Shown: positions 33,501 through 43,600 of the stretch, piece after piece | How the letters are laid out: the number at the start of each line of letters is the position of its first letter | Numbering within the stretch: the stretch's first letter is position 1 | NCBI RefSeq assembly: GCF_028583425.1 | Contig: NC_072802.1 | Location: 18,795,926-18,859,925 of the forward strand | DNA: 64,000 nucleotides | Direction of reading: 5' to 3' | DNA from: Eublepharis macularius | Taxonomy: Eukaryota > Chordata > Lepidosauria > Squamata > Eublepharidae | The notes under the pieces: model-generated | What the model was told of the DNA's origin: nothing | Databases searched by the model: none | Seen by the model: the letters and a program-made list of their open reading frames with translations, nothing else | Program-made: the position numbers and the translations under genes

Positions 33501-35413
33501 TGAAGCAAACTTTCACTGATGGACACGTCAACTAACTCATACTTCATGTGGTTTCCATCAAGGATGCGAAGGACTTCTGACTGCCTCTGCTTCACCTGGG
33601 CAAAAAAATGTTTCTCTTTGAGAGAACTTCCAGGCAGATTTGAAAGCTTTTCTTATCACCCCTGTGTACTAAGGTGTGTTTTTTTTCTTTATAGGGGTTT
33701 TGGTGGAGTTAGTTTGGGGTGGTGCCACGCGGAGGAAAGAGAAACCCGTTTTCCTTCAGAGAGAATGGGTCCCTTTGTTTTCAAATGGGATGGCAAATTT
33801 TTTGTCTTTTTTATTTCAATGTCTCTGTGTATGTGCGAAAAGCTTAGTGTAGAGCTTTAAAAACAAATCGAAATGAGAGTATTGTGCAATAGGTCTTGTT
33901 TTTAAAAGATTTACTCCAGGGGTTTATAGGGGCTATTGACTATAATTCTGTGGCAGAGGCTACGCTTTGCATACAGAAGATCCAAAAGTTTATTGACTGG
34001 TATTTCCAGGGGAAGGAGCTCAGGTAGCATATTTTGGGAAAGACGCTTCTCTGGCTGAAACCTCAGAAAGTCGGCAATACTGAATGGATCAATGGTTTGG
34101 TAATAGGCAGCTTCAGCTGCTCATACAGTTGGGCTACAAAGCCTTAAAACAGACAGGTCCAATATGGGACAATATACACACAGTGCCCACTTACAAGAGC
34201 AGGAACCAGAGAGCCTTCCTAGTGTTAATGCCTGAAGAGAGAACCCACATCTGCATCCATATATTGTTGGACATTTCGCACACGTTGGGCTATAGTGATC
34301 ATTTGCATGGCCTTGTCCTTAAAGGAAAGTCTAGTCACAAACAATTGCTTTAGTGCAACAATACTGCAATATCCAATCATTTTAGAACAGGGGTCCAGAC
34401 AGTACCACTTTAAAGATGAACATTTATGCCAGCTCTGATTTGGGCATCAGAGCTCTGACTCGCAAATGCTTCTGCAGAAATAAATATTAGTCTTTAAGGT
34501 GCCTCTCGACCAGTTTCATTTTGCTGCTACAGGCTAACACTGCTATCCAACAGTGTGTGGCTGCAGTCTCTCTTTGTAGGTAAGGAGCAAGTCCTATTTA
34601 GTGAGGTTTATTCTGAATAAATGTGAATAAAATAGCATGGCACATCTGCTTTAAAATGCCATTAGAGTCTCTCTCTTACTTTTTATGGTTAACCTACGCT
34701 CACCCTTTTCTGAATGTGTCAATAGCTGCTACAGGATGTGTGTGTGTGTGTGTGTCACCTTATAGCACTTTATCAGTCTTCCCCCCTCCCCTCTCCTACC
34801 CTTACCAACTCCGAATTGGGAAATTCCTGGAGACTTGGGGGTGGTGCCTGGGGTAAGGAGTTTAAGGAGGGGAGGGAAGCTCAGGGAGCTGAGGCAATGA
34901 GACTGCACTCCAAACGTGCCATTTCTGATCTCTGGAGCTCTGTTACGTTCTGGACAACTTGAAGTTGGAGTCACTATCTTAAAAAGCACCAGAGAGGGAG
35001 TACACTGAGAATTAGAGGTGCCAGCCATGTCCAGGCTGGGGAATTCCTGGGAGTGGAGCCTGGGAAGGGCTGAATTTGGGGAGGAGAGGAACTCGACCGG
35101 GTATAATGTCGTGCAGTCCACCTTCCCAAGGAACCATTTATTTCCAGGGGAACTGCTCTCCTGCAATTCCGGGAGATCTCCAGGCTCCACCTGGAGGTTG
35201 GCAACCCTTCGTGTGCCTGTCCCAAGGGCTGCGCCTGAGTAAAACCTAAGCCTCTTCCTCGGACCTCCCTCCTCTGTATTTGGTCCCGGGTCAGCGTCCC
35301 CTTCTAAGGGGAGCGAGCACCTGTGGACCCCGCCCCCCTCTTTAGGCCGCCATATCCTCCCTCACCTCTCTAGACCCCGTAACGCTGGTGTAATAGACCC
35401 GGATGGCGGCCAT
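30407..35413 (-). CDS. SH3BGRL3-like protein, complete three-exon gene
   Basis: Exons 35413-35366, 33595-33428 and 30508-30407 join in phase 0 to a 105-aa protein (16 + 56 + 33 residues). It starts MAAIRVYYTSVTGSRE, runs through QSEVLRILDGNHMKYELVDV and PPQIFNGDQYCG, and ends FLKMSAIEKTARGEIAI. The nearest relative I know is SH3BGRL3 (MSGLRVYSTSVTGSRE ... PPQIFNGDQYCG), a 93-aa thioredoxin-fold protein without a CXXC active site. This copy extends about 12 residues past the usual FLKLA end. Both introns (1.77 kb and 2.92 kb) are GT-AG. The start codon has A at -3 and G at +4 and lies in a CpG island. It runs tail-to-tail with SH3BGRL. Human SH3BGRL3 is on chromosome 1, so this is probably a separate paralogue. 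It appears intact. Confidence 0.93.
30509..33427. other. SH3BGRL3-like intron 2
   Basis: This 2.9-kb intron contains LINE-type tails at about 31835-31920 ('aaactgccttgagatgcaaa') and 32105-32180 ('gtaagccaccctgaacc'). An AGTAGCACC-family fragment lies at 32785-32865. A stretch around 32190-33010 ends 'ctctaataaaccatattttt' and could be old LTR-type sequence, but is not well supported. Confidence 0.5.
33428..33595 (-). CDS. SH3BGRL3-like coding exon 2
   Basis: The minus-strand acceptor GCCCAG precedes 33595 and the donor GTAAGA starts at 33427. The 168 nt give 56 residues, VKQRQSEVLRILDG ... PPQIFNGDQYCG. It ends at the same codon position as exon 2 of SH3BGRL, supporting a shared gene structure. 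Confidence 0.95.
33955..34120 (+). repeat. Old tRNA-SINE copy
   Basis: 'tctgtggcagaggctacgct' and 'cagtcggcaatactgaatgg'-like blocks follow the order of the SINE at 5745-6357. The copy is strongly diverged and lies in intron 1 of the SH3BGRL3-like gene. Confidence 0.5.
34470..34760. repeat. Repeat fragment and (TG)n microsatellite in intron 1
   Basis: An AGTAGCACC-family fragment lies at 34470-34550 ('ttaaggtgcctctcgaccag', 'caggctaacactgcta'). A (TG)n run lies at 34737-34755. Confidence 0.6.
35013..35205 (+). mobile_element. hAT-type MITE, family C (TAGGGTTGCCA), in intron 1
   Basis: 'ggggaattcctgggagtgga', 'gggtataatg', 'ccaggggaactg' and 'gggagatctccaggctccac' then 'ggttggcaaccct' give the full order of family C, best preserved at 42322-42550. 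A second partial copy lies at 34801-34880. The element stops about 160 bp short of SH3BGRL3-like exon 1. Confidence 0.75.
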
Positions 35414-35720
35414 CTTTGCCAGCCACCCTCACCGCCCTTCCTTCCCTGTCTCCCGCCCGCCCGGGCCGCTCTTTTCGTGGTTGCCATGGAAACCCAACAG
35501 CCACAGCCAGGAGGAGGCGCCGTTTCATCTCCTTGCCCATCGATTGGCCGCTAGAGCTATCACTCAAAATCGAGGCCTCACCCTCCCTCTCGCCTTTTCC
35601 TCTGTCTTTGCCCTCTGGCGCCCCCAAGCTTGTAAATACGAAGCGGGCGGGCGCAGGACGAAAGGGCTCGGGCCTGGATTAAAAACAAGAAGGTGGTCGC
35701 GTTTTCGTGCTCTGCCCGTC
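35240..35720 (-). promoter_or_regulatory. CpG island promoter of the SH3BGRL3-like gene
   Basis: It is rich in CpG and G/C compared with the AT-rich flanks, free of repeats, and overlaps coding exon 1. On the minus strand an inverted ATTGG (35543-35547) gives a CCAAT box about 130 bp upstream of the ATG at 35413. There is no TATA box at the expected place. CpG-island, CCAAT-driven and TATA-less is usual for broadly expressed genes. Whether it also fires on the + strand cannot be told. Confidence 0.7.
35366..35413 (-). CDS. SH3BGRL3-like coding exon 1
   Basis: ATG is at 35413-35411 in a good context (AAGATGG). The 48 nt encode MAAIRVYYTSVTGSRE and stop at donor GTGAGG (35365 downwards). The SVTGSRE end is identical to SH3BGRL3, which makes the exon assignment firm although the frame is short. 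Confidence 0.93.
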
Positions 35721-36104
35721 ACTTTTCCAAGCAAACTAACAAGGGAGCTCTAGTTGTGATATGGTTATAACAGATTATAATAATAAATTTAGCTGGGACA
35801 GAATGGAATTTTCAAAACTGCATGGTCCTTGGTCCAGGCAGAAAGTCATCAGGTGCAGCATCTGCAACAGTTTTTTCCAGTTTGGGGAGATCTGTGCCTG
35901 TTGGATTTCTGGTGTATATCTATGGCATCTGGCGTAAGGTAACGTATTGGTTAGAATGCTGGACCAGAACAGAAGGGATATGAGTTTATATTGGATTGCC
36001 AACAGGCCTGGAGAAAAATATCCTGTCTCTTTAATAGATTTTGCCACCGAGATTGTTATTTCTCGATCAATGCCCGCTGTTTCATTGAAATACCAAAATG
36101 GAAG

Positions 36105-37500
36105 AAAGTAAAATCAGGATCCACACACATCCTGATGGACACTATAGTTTTTAAACAGGACACCCACAAATGTAACATCAAACCGCATCTCACATTCAGG
36201 TCCACAAACTGACACATAAAAAACGTGTATCAAAAAATATGTGGTGCTGCTACAGTGCAAAAACATAAACCCAAGACACAGATCCTCATGAACGCGTATG
36301 ATTTTTGCTTTGAAACAAAATAAAAATACCGTCATGTTCTCGGTTATGTCTTACTCTGCAGGCAGCACCAAAACAGTCACTCATCCCCCACTTCATGGTT
36401 CTGCCATACCACAAAAACGTGGTTCAAAAGCACAGATCCTCATGGATCCTCTGGATTTTTATATCAGGTCACCCCAAACTCACCATACAATCCCATAACG
36501 TCCATAGCCACAGACGGAACCACAAAAATCGCCCACCCACCACTTGCTGCAGTGCCATACTGCAAAAACGTGGTTTGAGAGAATAGAGCCTCATGGATCC
36601 TCTGGATTTTTGAACTGGTTCACCCAAAACTCACAATCCTATAACATGTCCATTGCCACAGATTGCACCAAAACAAAATGGCACCAAGATGGCGCAAAAA
36701 AAGTGCTTCAAAAGCACAGTTCCTTCATAATAAAATGTTTTTTTTAAAAAAAGCACAGTTCCTCATGGATTTTCTGGATTTGTACATGGGGCAATGCAAA
36801 TTCACCATACAGTCCCATGTCATGTCCATTGCCACAGATTGCACCAAAAAAACCATGCACTCACTTCTTTGTGGCACCTCTACGGTGCAAAAACGTACTT
36901 CAAAAGCATGGATACTTGTGGATCATGTAGATTTTTACTTGGGGTCACCCCAAAATCACTTTTCAATCCCATGTCATGCCCATAGCCACAGTTTGCAGCA
37001 AAAAAACATGCATCCATTGCTTTGGCACCACCACGGTGCTAAAAATTGCTTCCAAAGCACGGATCCTTATGGATTCCCTGTATTTTTACATGAGGTCACC
37101 CAAAATTCACTCTTCAATCACATATCATGTCCATACTCACAGACTGAACCACAAAAATTACTCACCCACTGTTTTTCAGGAGTGCCATGGTACAAAAACG
37201 TTGGAAAGCATAGATCCCCATGGATCTTCTGGATTTTTGGATTGGGTCACCAAAAACTCACTATTCCATATCACTATGGAATAGTGGGAAAACCCAATAT
37301 TCCATATCATGTCCACTGCCAAAGAATGAGCCACAAAAAACACCCACCCACCACTTGCTGGCACTGCCATGCTACACAAAATCATTGTTTGAAAGCATGG
37401 ATCTTCAGGCATCCTCTAGATTTTTCCACGGGGCAACCAAAAACTCACTATGCCATCTCATACCGTGTCCATAGCCACAGATTACATTAAAATAAATCAT
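36105..37500 (+). repeat. Diverged tandem satellite, ~150-bp monomer, about nine units
   Basis: A 'atgtccatagccacagattg'-type block recurs at about 36500, 36645, 36821, 36975, 37125, 37308 and 37465. Between recurrences come, in fixed order, 'cacaaaaatc', 'tgcaaaaacgt', 'agcacggatcctcatggatc' and 'tggatttttacatggggtca'. Spacing is 146-183 bp, with the long units explained by local insertions. The earliest units (36105-36345) are more decayed. A 275-codon open frame at 36663-37490 spans units and is a by-product. Confidence 0.85.
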
Positions 37501-37677
37501 GCACGCATTGCTTCGTGGCACTTTGTGCTGATTTGGGATTATTCTTATCTATCATTTTCCTTTTACTCTGTAGAGCTCATATTTTTATGTATTGTTATTT
37601 GATGATTGTATATTTGTATTTGATTTTAATTATGTTTAATTACGCTTAAGACCCATGATCATATAAGCAGAATAGGA

Positions 37678-37762
37678 ATGCAATCCTAAACAGAGTTATT
37701 CCAGTCTGAGCCCATGGAAATCAATGGGCTTAGACTGGAGTAACTCTGTTTAGGATTGCACT
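37678..37762. mobile_element. Short perfect-type palindromic MITE
   Basis: The left arm 'tgcaatcctaaacagagtta' and right arm 'taactctgtttaggattgca' are exact inverted copies. They continue inwards through 'ccagtctgagccca' and 'gggcttagactgg', with a TCAATGG-type centre. The ~85-bp hairpin is present elsewhere as older copies (2765, 4713). Confidence 0.85.
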
Positions 37763-38004
37763 GTAGATTGATGCTGAATAGATGCTGAACGGGATATTAC
37801 TTACTAGGAGATGTTATTTACCTCCATGACATAAAATACTTCAGTTGCCCATTTACACACATTAAGCTTCTATTAAAAGGTAACAACACGTTTTTTCCAA
37901 CTCTGTCGGCACTGTTAGCCAATAGAGTTTAGTACACTGGGGCATCTAACCCACCACACAAACCTGTTTTGAGAATAGCATGGTGGAGGGGGGACCAGCT
38001 ACGC

Positions 38005-38135
38005 TGCCCTGAGCTTGGCATGGTGTAGCGGTTAAAGTGTGGAACAAGCATTGGGGAGACCTAGGTTTGAATCACTACTCCACCTTGCATCATTATTGAA
38101 GAGAAAGGTGGGATATAAATAAAGTAAATACATTA
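38005..38135 (+). repeat. tRNA-derived SINE
   Basis: 'ggtgtagcggttaaagtgtg', 'gacctaggtttgaatcac' (B box) and tail 'gaaaggtgggatataaataa' mark it as the same family as 8912-9150. Confidence 0.7.
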
Positions 38136-38647
38136 AATAAATAAAATTGGGGTAATGGTGGGATAGCATAGAAATCCTTGGACACAGTCTCTTCACGTAG
38201 TGTTTCAGTATCCATTGATGGACAGCTGCAGGTGTGTCTTCTTGATTTAATAGGACAAAACAGAGTCTGAAGTGATACAAACATTTTCTCTGATACGTTT
38301 AGTCTGTTTATTTAGCATTCACGTTTGCATTAATTTGTTGTTAGGGCAGAACTAATGTAGAGTTCTCCAATCTTTTTGAGCCTGGGGGCATCTTTGACAT
38401 TCTGACAATCCACAAAATGGCTTCCAGGGGAAGTGGGGTGGGGCGAATCACAAAACGTCATGGAATGAGATTTTGAATAACTGATGGTAAATCTTCAAGA
38501 TTTCAGGCAGAAGCTCTGTTTAACAGGATGTCTTTTAAAACGAACACATTGTTTTAGAAATGGTTTTTGCTCACCTTCATTTACAGTGAAGATCTTTGTG
38601 CTGTGGTGGCTGCTGCAGCCAAAACAATTTTTTAAAATCTCTGCAGT

Positions 38648-38866
38648 CAGGGCCATATTAACCAATGGCTGGGCCCCTAGGCTTTCTGGTATTTTGGGCC
38701 CCTGCTGGCATTTCAATCTTTCACCCCACTACAGCTGACATTTGTTCTTTTTAAAAAATCTATAAATAATAACTGTTTTGGCTGGTCCCGTCGGCTTGTG
38801 GAAACATTTGAGCACATGCTCCCACCTTTTATTACTTTTGCCTGAATATTGGAATAGAGATATGGG

Positions 38867-38901
<35 letters not shown>

Positions 38902-39395
38902 TATACACACACATACCATGTACATGTACATATATATATGTACATGTATTGCTACAGCACAGTGCAAGGAGCCCTAGGGCTCAGGTAACAGTGCCTTAGC
39001 AAAAAAACACACACACACACACAGAGGGCTTTTTTTCTGGGAAAAGAGGTAGTGGAACTCAGGACAGCACAATGACGTCACTTTGGGTCAGTTGGAACAA
39101 TGGGGGAGTTTTTAAAAGTTTAAATCACCCTTGGTGAAAATGGTCACATGGCCGGTGGCCCCGCCCCCTGATCTCCAGACAGAGGGGAGTTGAGATTGCC
39201 CTCTGCGTCAGTGGCGCGATCGGCAATCTAAACTCCCCTCTGTCTTGAGATCAGGGGGCGGGGCCACCGGCCATGTGACCATTTTCAAGAGGTGCTGAAA
39301 AAAAGCCCTGTATGTATATATATATTGACGGGCCCCTTGTCCCTGCGGGGCCTCTAGGCTTCAGCCTAGTCATCCTTATGAATAATGTGGCCCTG
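38648..39395. mobile_element. hAT-type element, CAGGGCC termini, with nested family A copy
   Basis: The left end is CAGGGCCATATTAACC and the right end is ATAATGTGGCCCTG. Just inside, 'gggcccctaggct' is mirrored by 'ggcctctaggcttcagcc'. It holds a (GT)n microsatellite (about 38866-38893) and a family A insertion at 39024-39310. A TSD is not evident. Confidence 0.6.
39024..39310 (-). mobile_element. hAT-type MITE, family A (copy 3)
   Basis: It begins with the 'ctttttttctgggaaaagag' arm and ends 'gaaaaaaagccctg', so it is inverted relative to copy 1. Long inverted arms carry 'atggccggtggccccgcccc' and its complement. It is nested in the 38648-39395 element. Confidence 0.85.
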
Positions 39396-40474
39396 ATCAG
39401 AAGTCCAGCTGGGCAAAAGTGCCATGGGCCCCATCCACTCTCTAAAAACATTTGATGGACATGACGTTGGGGACTGTAGTGCAAAAATTCTAGACCTGTG
39501 GCTAGCACATCCACCTATTGGAGGTGGAAGTTATGTGCATACAGAAGTGGGCAAGTCATTTGGGAGATACCTGCTCCATCTGGACTTGGGGGGAGAAACC
39601 AAGTCTCACTGACTTACCCACAAGTAAATTTCTATGAGATACTTGTGTCATGGTGAAAGAGTCATCAAATGGAATAGTCAGCAAACATACCCTCCCAAAA
39701 ATCTTTGCTGCATGGACTTGTTGGCTTCCTTCACTGAAAGCCTAATTTTCACCCAAGCATTATGCATGGCGCTGCAGATGGCACTCCCCAAATGTAAGCC
39801 CATTCTTTCAGCCACATCTAATTTGACCAAGATCAATGGGGTGGATGGGGGAAGTTCTTTCTGACCAGCCCGCTTGATAGTGACTGACATCTCCAAGTAC
39901 AAACTCTTGAAGACAATCAGGAACAAATTTGGCAACAGGTAAAGGAGCAATAAAACAGAGAAGCCGCTTCCTGTAGAGAGCTCAAGGATCACCCTGTGAA
40001 ACATTGTGCCCTATGGCTTTGTGATGGTGGGCGGTGGAGAGAATGGCCATAGCTGGGGAACTGGGGTGGGAAACTTCAAGGAATCCTCCCATGTGAAAGC
40101 CCTGTTACCACCTCATTGTATTGGCGGCTGTGGAACCAACAGGGAAAGAACACTCGCTTGTACCTGTATGGAAAAAAAACAGTCAGGCCTGCCTCCAACA
40201 TACTAAAATGCGCGGTCAGGTCACTAGGGGCAAACCCACACCCAGGCCTATGATGTGTGTGCAGTCTGGAAATGGTGCTTTTGTTTTGTAGTGAAGTGGA
40301 ATTATCTTGTGTTTTGGAGTTCTTGTACACTGGCCAAAAAAAAAAAAAAGTTGCCTGATGCTGAACTAGAATCTGGACTTTATGTTGTCTGGAATGGGGA
40401 TGAGAGAAAACTGGTGAGCCAATGTCTATGAGTAATGGTCTGTGTCCCCCACCCCCAATTCTACAAATGGAAAA
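39396..40474. other. Intergenic, unclassified
   Basis: A 108-codon minus-strand frame (40004-39678) has a hydrophobic N-terminal third. It resembles no family I recognise and lacks promoter or splice support. No repeat boundary is clear. Confidence 0.4.
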
Positions 40475-40890
40475 GGACATGGCAGAGCTTTGCATGCAGA
40501 ATGTACCAGTTTCAACACCCAGCATTTCCAGTTATAAGTAGCAGCAGGGCTTTTTTTCAGCTGGAATGTGGTGGAACGGAGTTCCGGAACCTCTTGAAAA
40601 GGGTCACATGGCTGGTGGCCCCGCCCCCTGATCTCAGGACAGAGGGGAGTTGAGATTGCAATCTAGACTCACCTCTATCTGGAGATCGGGGGCGGGGCCA
40701 CCAGCCATGTGACCATTTTCTCCGAGGGCAACCCACTGAGTTCCACCACCTCTTTTCCCAGAAAAAAAGCCCTGAGTAGCAGGCAATAGATGATGTGAAA
40801 GAACTGTCTCCGTGACCCTGGAAAGCTACTGCCAGTTAAAGTAGACAATCCTGACCTGGATAAAGCCATGGCCTCATTTGGAATAAACTT
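40475..40890 (+). repeat. tRNA-SINE copy interrupted by family A MITE
   Basis: 'catggcagagctttgcatgc' precedes the MITE. 'tgaccctggaaagctactgc' and 'gtagacaatcctgacctgga' follow it. Together they give the order of the 5745 SINE. Confidence 0.65.
40545..40774 (+). mobile_element. hAT-type MITE, family A (copy 4)
   Basis: CAGGGCTTTTTTTCAGCTGG starts the element and AGAAAAAAAGCCCTG ends it. A perfect 8-bp TSD, AGTAGCAG, flanks it (40537-40544, 40775-40782). It is nested in a SINE. Confidence 0.9.
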
Positions 40891-42313
40891 GATTCAGGTG
40901 TTCTTGAGGAGATATACAATTACCAAGATATTAGCATCTTTGTTTTTTAGGAATGTGGATGACCAGGCTCTGGAATTTTCCTCACTGTTTTCTGGTGGAG
41001 CACAGGGATAAACAATCAGCAGGCCCGGTAACAGCCCTCTGTGGGTTGGAGTTGATCTCGAAGCTGCCAACTCTGTTTCTGTATGCATGGCTCACAACCA
41101 CCAAGGCAGAAGCTTTTAAACAGCGGGGGTGGTTAATTGCTCCGGCTCTCACTTAATCTGTCATGTGAAAATAGGGCTTCCTTTTATGGGGAAGCAACTG
41201 ATATTAAAGAACTCCAGAAATGAAATGCGTCTTTGCTAAAGAGCTGTCTTGGCACGAGGAAGGAATGAGGTGGATGTTTGTTAACGTTCATTTAGCGCAA
41301 CATTAAGCGTTTTGTGGATAATCATGATTTAAAATGGGTTGTGTGAGCCAAAGAGTACCAACGACCATTTATGCTTGCCTTGACTAGAAGGGAACTTAAT
41401 AATCCACAAGGGAAATGCAGAAGGCAACAGCAATGGAGTGGAGAATCTACATAGGCAAACAGAAGAAAATAATCTCTTTCATGAATCTACAAGGAACTTG
41501 GAAGAAGTAGAATTAACTGACCAAGAGACCACACATCACCGGGTGTGTGTTTGAGTTCTGCTTGACACCCAATTGTTCCATGCATTAAAGCTACAATGCA
41601 GCTTGTCTGTTAAAGAAAAATGCCCTTTAAAGGACCAGAACGAGGCCGGGAGAAAATACAAAACTTGCTCTACCTCTCCCCCCGCCCCGCCTGCATACCA
41701 GCTGCAGGTAGAGCATCAAGATGGCTACTCCACCCACAGCCACTGCACATTTCCCCCCTTTTCGAGGGAGGTTTATCTTTGATCTGGTTTAAAGGGGAAA
41801 ATCCTGGTATGTGAGCACATCAGGCAGATGTTAAATGGGGGTATGTGTTCCATGCTGAGAGAGCAAATTGCTGGACTGACTGACTAAGGGAAGATAGCAT
41901 GTAAAAGGTAAGAACTGGAAGCTGTAGCTTCTGTAGAAGGCTGGAATGTGTTCAAGAAACTGAGTATTTCAAATTTTTTAAATGGCAAATTCTTTGCTCC
42001 CCTTCTTAGCCCAGCTCTATAAATAATTTTATCATACCTGTATCTTTTAGCAATTATATACCTCTGCAGCAGTCTGTTACATTTATCCTGCAAATGTACC
42101 GACTCACACAGAAAAATGTAAACAAACTGACAGCAATAAGTCATTTCAGGAATTAATGAAAGCGCATAAAGAAATACATAGTTTCTCATAACACAAAGAA
42201 AATTCTGATGTGAGATAAGAGCCTAAGATATTCCACAGCTTTCTGAAGTGGGAAGGAAGTCCTCAAATGAGTAATATCCCTGAGGTATGTTGTGATGAGG
42301 TAAGATGCCTTTG
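40891..42313. other. Intergenic, repeat-poor, no gene
   Basis: This is about 1.4 kb with few recognisable repeats, unusual for this window. It includes a homeodomain-type TTAATTG (about 41133). I see no exon. Confidence 0.45.
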
Positions 42314-42321
42314 ATGCAAAC

Positions 42322-42550
42322 TAGGGTTGCCAGCTCCAAGTTGGGAGATTCCTGGAGATCTAGGGGGTGAAACCTGGAGAAACCTGGAGAAAGAGGGGTT
42401 TAGGGAGGGAAAGGACCTTGGCCTGGCATAATTCCATAGAGTCCACCCCCCAAAGTAGCCATTTTCTCCAGGTGAACTGATCTCTGTGGCCTTGAGACCA
42501 GTTGTAATTCTGGGGGATCTCCAGCTACTACCTGGAGGCTGGTAACCCTA
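42322..42550 (+). mobile_element. hAT-type MITE, family C, with perfect TSD
   Basis: It starts TAGGGTTGCCAGC and ends GGCTGGTAACCCTA. A perfect 8-bp TSD, ATGCAAAC, lies at 42314-42321 and 42551-42558. This copy fixes the boundaries for the many related pieces (34801, 35013, 47172, 55893, 60276, 61712, 62078, 63739). Confidence 0.9.
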
Positions 42551-43189
42551 ATGCAAACAAAAACAAATACTTGGTCCCTTTTCCATACTAGCTGGCCTTT
42601 TCAAATCAAAACACAATCCACATAATGTCTTTTATTAGGACCAACCAAATGTGTGTGAGAGCTTTTGAATTCGCCAGAACTCTTCATCAGTTTCTCTCGA
42701 TGCATCTTCCTTTGCCATGCTGAAGGAGAATTTCCTGAGGTAAAAAGTGGCCCAGTCCATTTGTTCTCTGAATATGTTACCACTTTTGGGTGTTGACTTG
42801 GCAACTAATAAATGGCGGGAAGGGAAAGATCGTATTTGAAAAACCTACCAGGCCCATAAAATCAAACTGGTTTTCTTACAAAGTCAAGTGATAGAGATCT
42901 TCAGGAATGTCGACAGCACAGATACTTTCATTATGTCACTTTTTCCAGAGGGAGGACATTAAGGGGTAAGTAATCCATCCTTGCATCTAATTTCAAATTG
43001 GCTGGCCCCTGTGTGGGTAACAAAAGCTGCAGAACCGGACAGCTTGCAAACATTTGTGTATTTGGGTTTGTAAATCTACTGAAAAATACCTCAAAGAGGA
43101 TTAAATACGTCTTAGAAGGGACAGAATGTTGAGAGAACCTGATTGTCAGTGAACAGGAGAAGGGGGAGAGAGAGAAAATAGCCTGCTCA

Positions 43190-43600
43190 AAGCCGTGTGT
43201 GTGTGTGTGTGTGTGCGCGTGCGCGCGCGCGCGCCATTAAGCCACAACTGACTTACGGCAATCCCAGCAAGGGGCTTTCAAAGCAAGTGAGAATTGGTTG
43301 CCAGAGCATTCCTCTGCAGAGTCTTCTTTGGTGGTTGCCCATCCAAGTACCACTCCACTTAGCTTCCAGGATCTGACAAGGGCCGATTCCAGACGGCCCT
43401 CCCCAACCCGAAACGTCGTGTGTCGTCGCGCGGAAAACGCAAAATATCGCGTTTTACGTGCGACGACGCGCAACGTTTCGGGGTGGGGAGGGCCGTTTGG
43501 AATCGGCCAAGATCAAGCTATACTATGCCACCTTCCCTTGCCCAAAGCCTTAAAACCTTAGAAAAATCTGAATGGGGGCTCCCAAATTGTTTATCCTTAG
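43190..43600 (-). repeat. 5S-derived SINE, minus, split by a CpG-rich MITE
   Basis: A (GT)n/(GC)n run at 43196-43233 adjoins 'gtggttgcccatccaagtac' and 'cttagcttccaggatctgac'. The SINE resumes after 43508 with 'aagatcaagctatac'. It is interrupted at 43381-43508. Confidence 0.7.
43381..43508. mobile_element. CpG-rich palindromic MITE
   Basis: The arms GGCCGATTCCAGACGGCCCT and AGGGCCGTTTGGAATCGGCC are inverted. The centre holds 'gtcgtcgcgcggaaaacgc' and 'gcgttttacgtgcgacgacg' as opposing arms. CpG density is high for an old insert. A 3-bp AAG appears duplicated at the junctions (an inference), which would fit a Harbinger-like rather than hAT origin. Confidence 0.75.

Noticed and set aside
34729-35190. 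153-codon - strand frame upstream of the SH3BGRL3-like intron
   Set aside because: It overlaps family C MITE copies and a TG microsatellite in intron 1.
36663-37490. 275-codon open frame on the + strand
   Set aside because: It runs through several monomers of the 150-bp tandem array. The protein repeats with the DNA and has no known domain.
38866-38945. Alternating GT/TA/AC tract as a functional Z-DNA or regulatory site
   Set aside because: It is a microsatellite within a hAT-type element, with no supporting context.
39678-40004. 108-codon - strand frame with a hydrophobic stretch
   Set aside because: No family recognised, no splice or promoter support, and other strand frames are of similar length.
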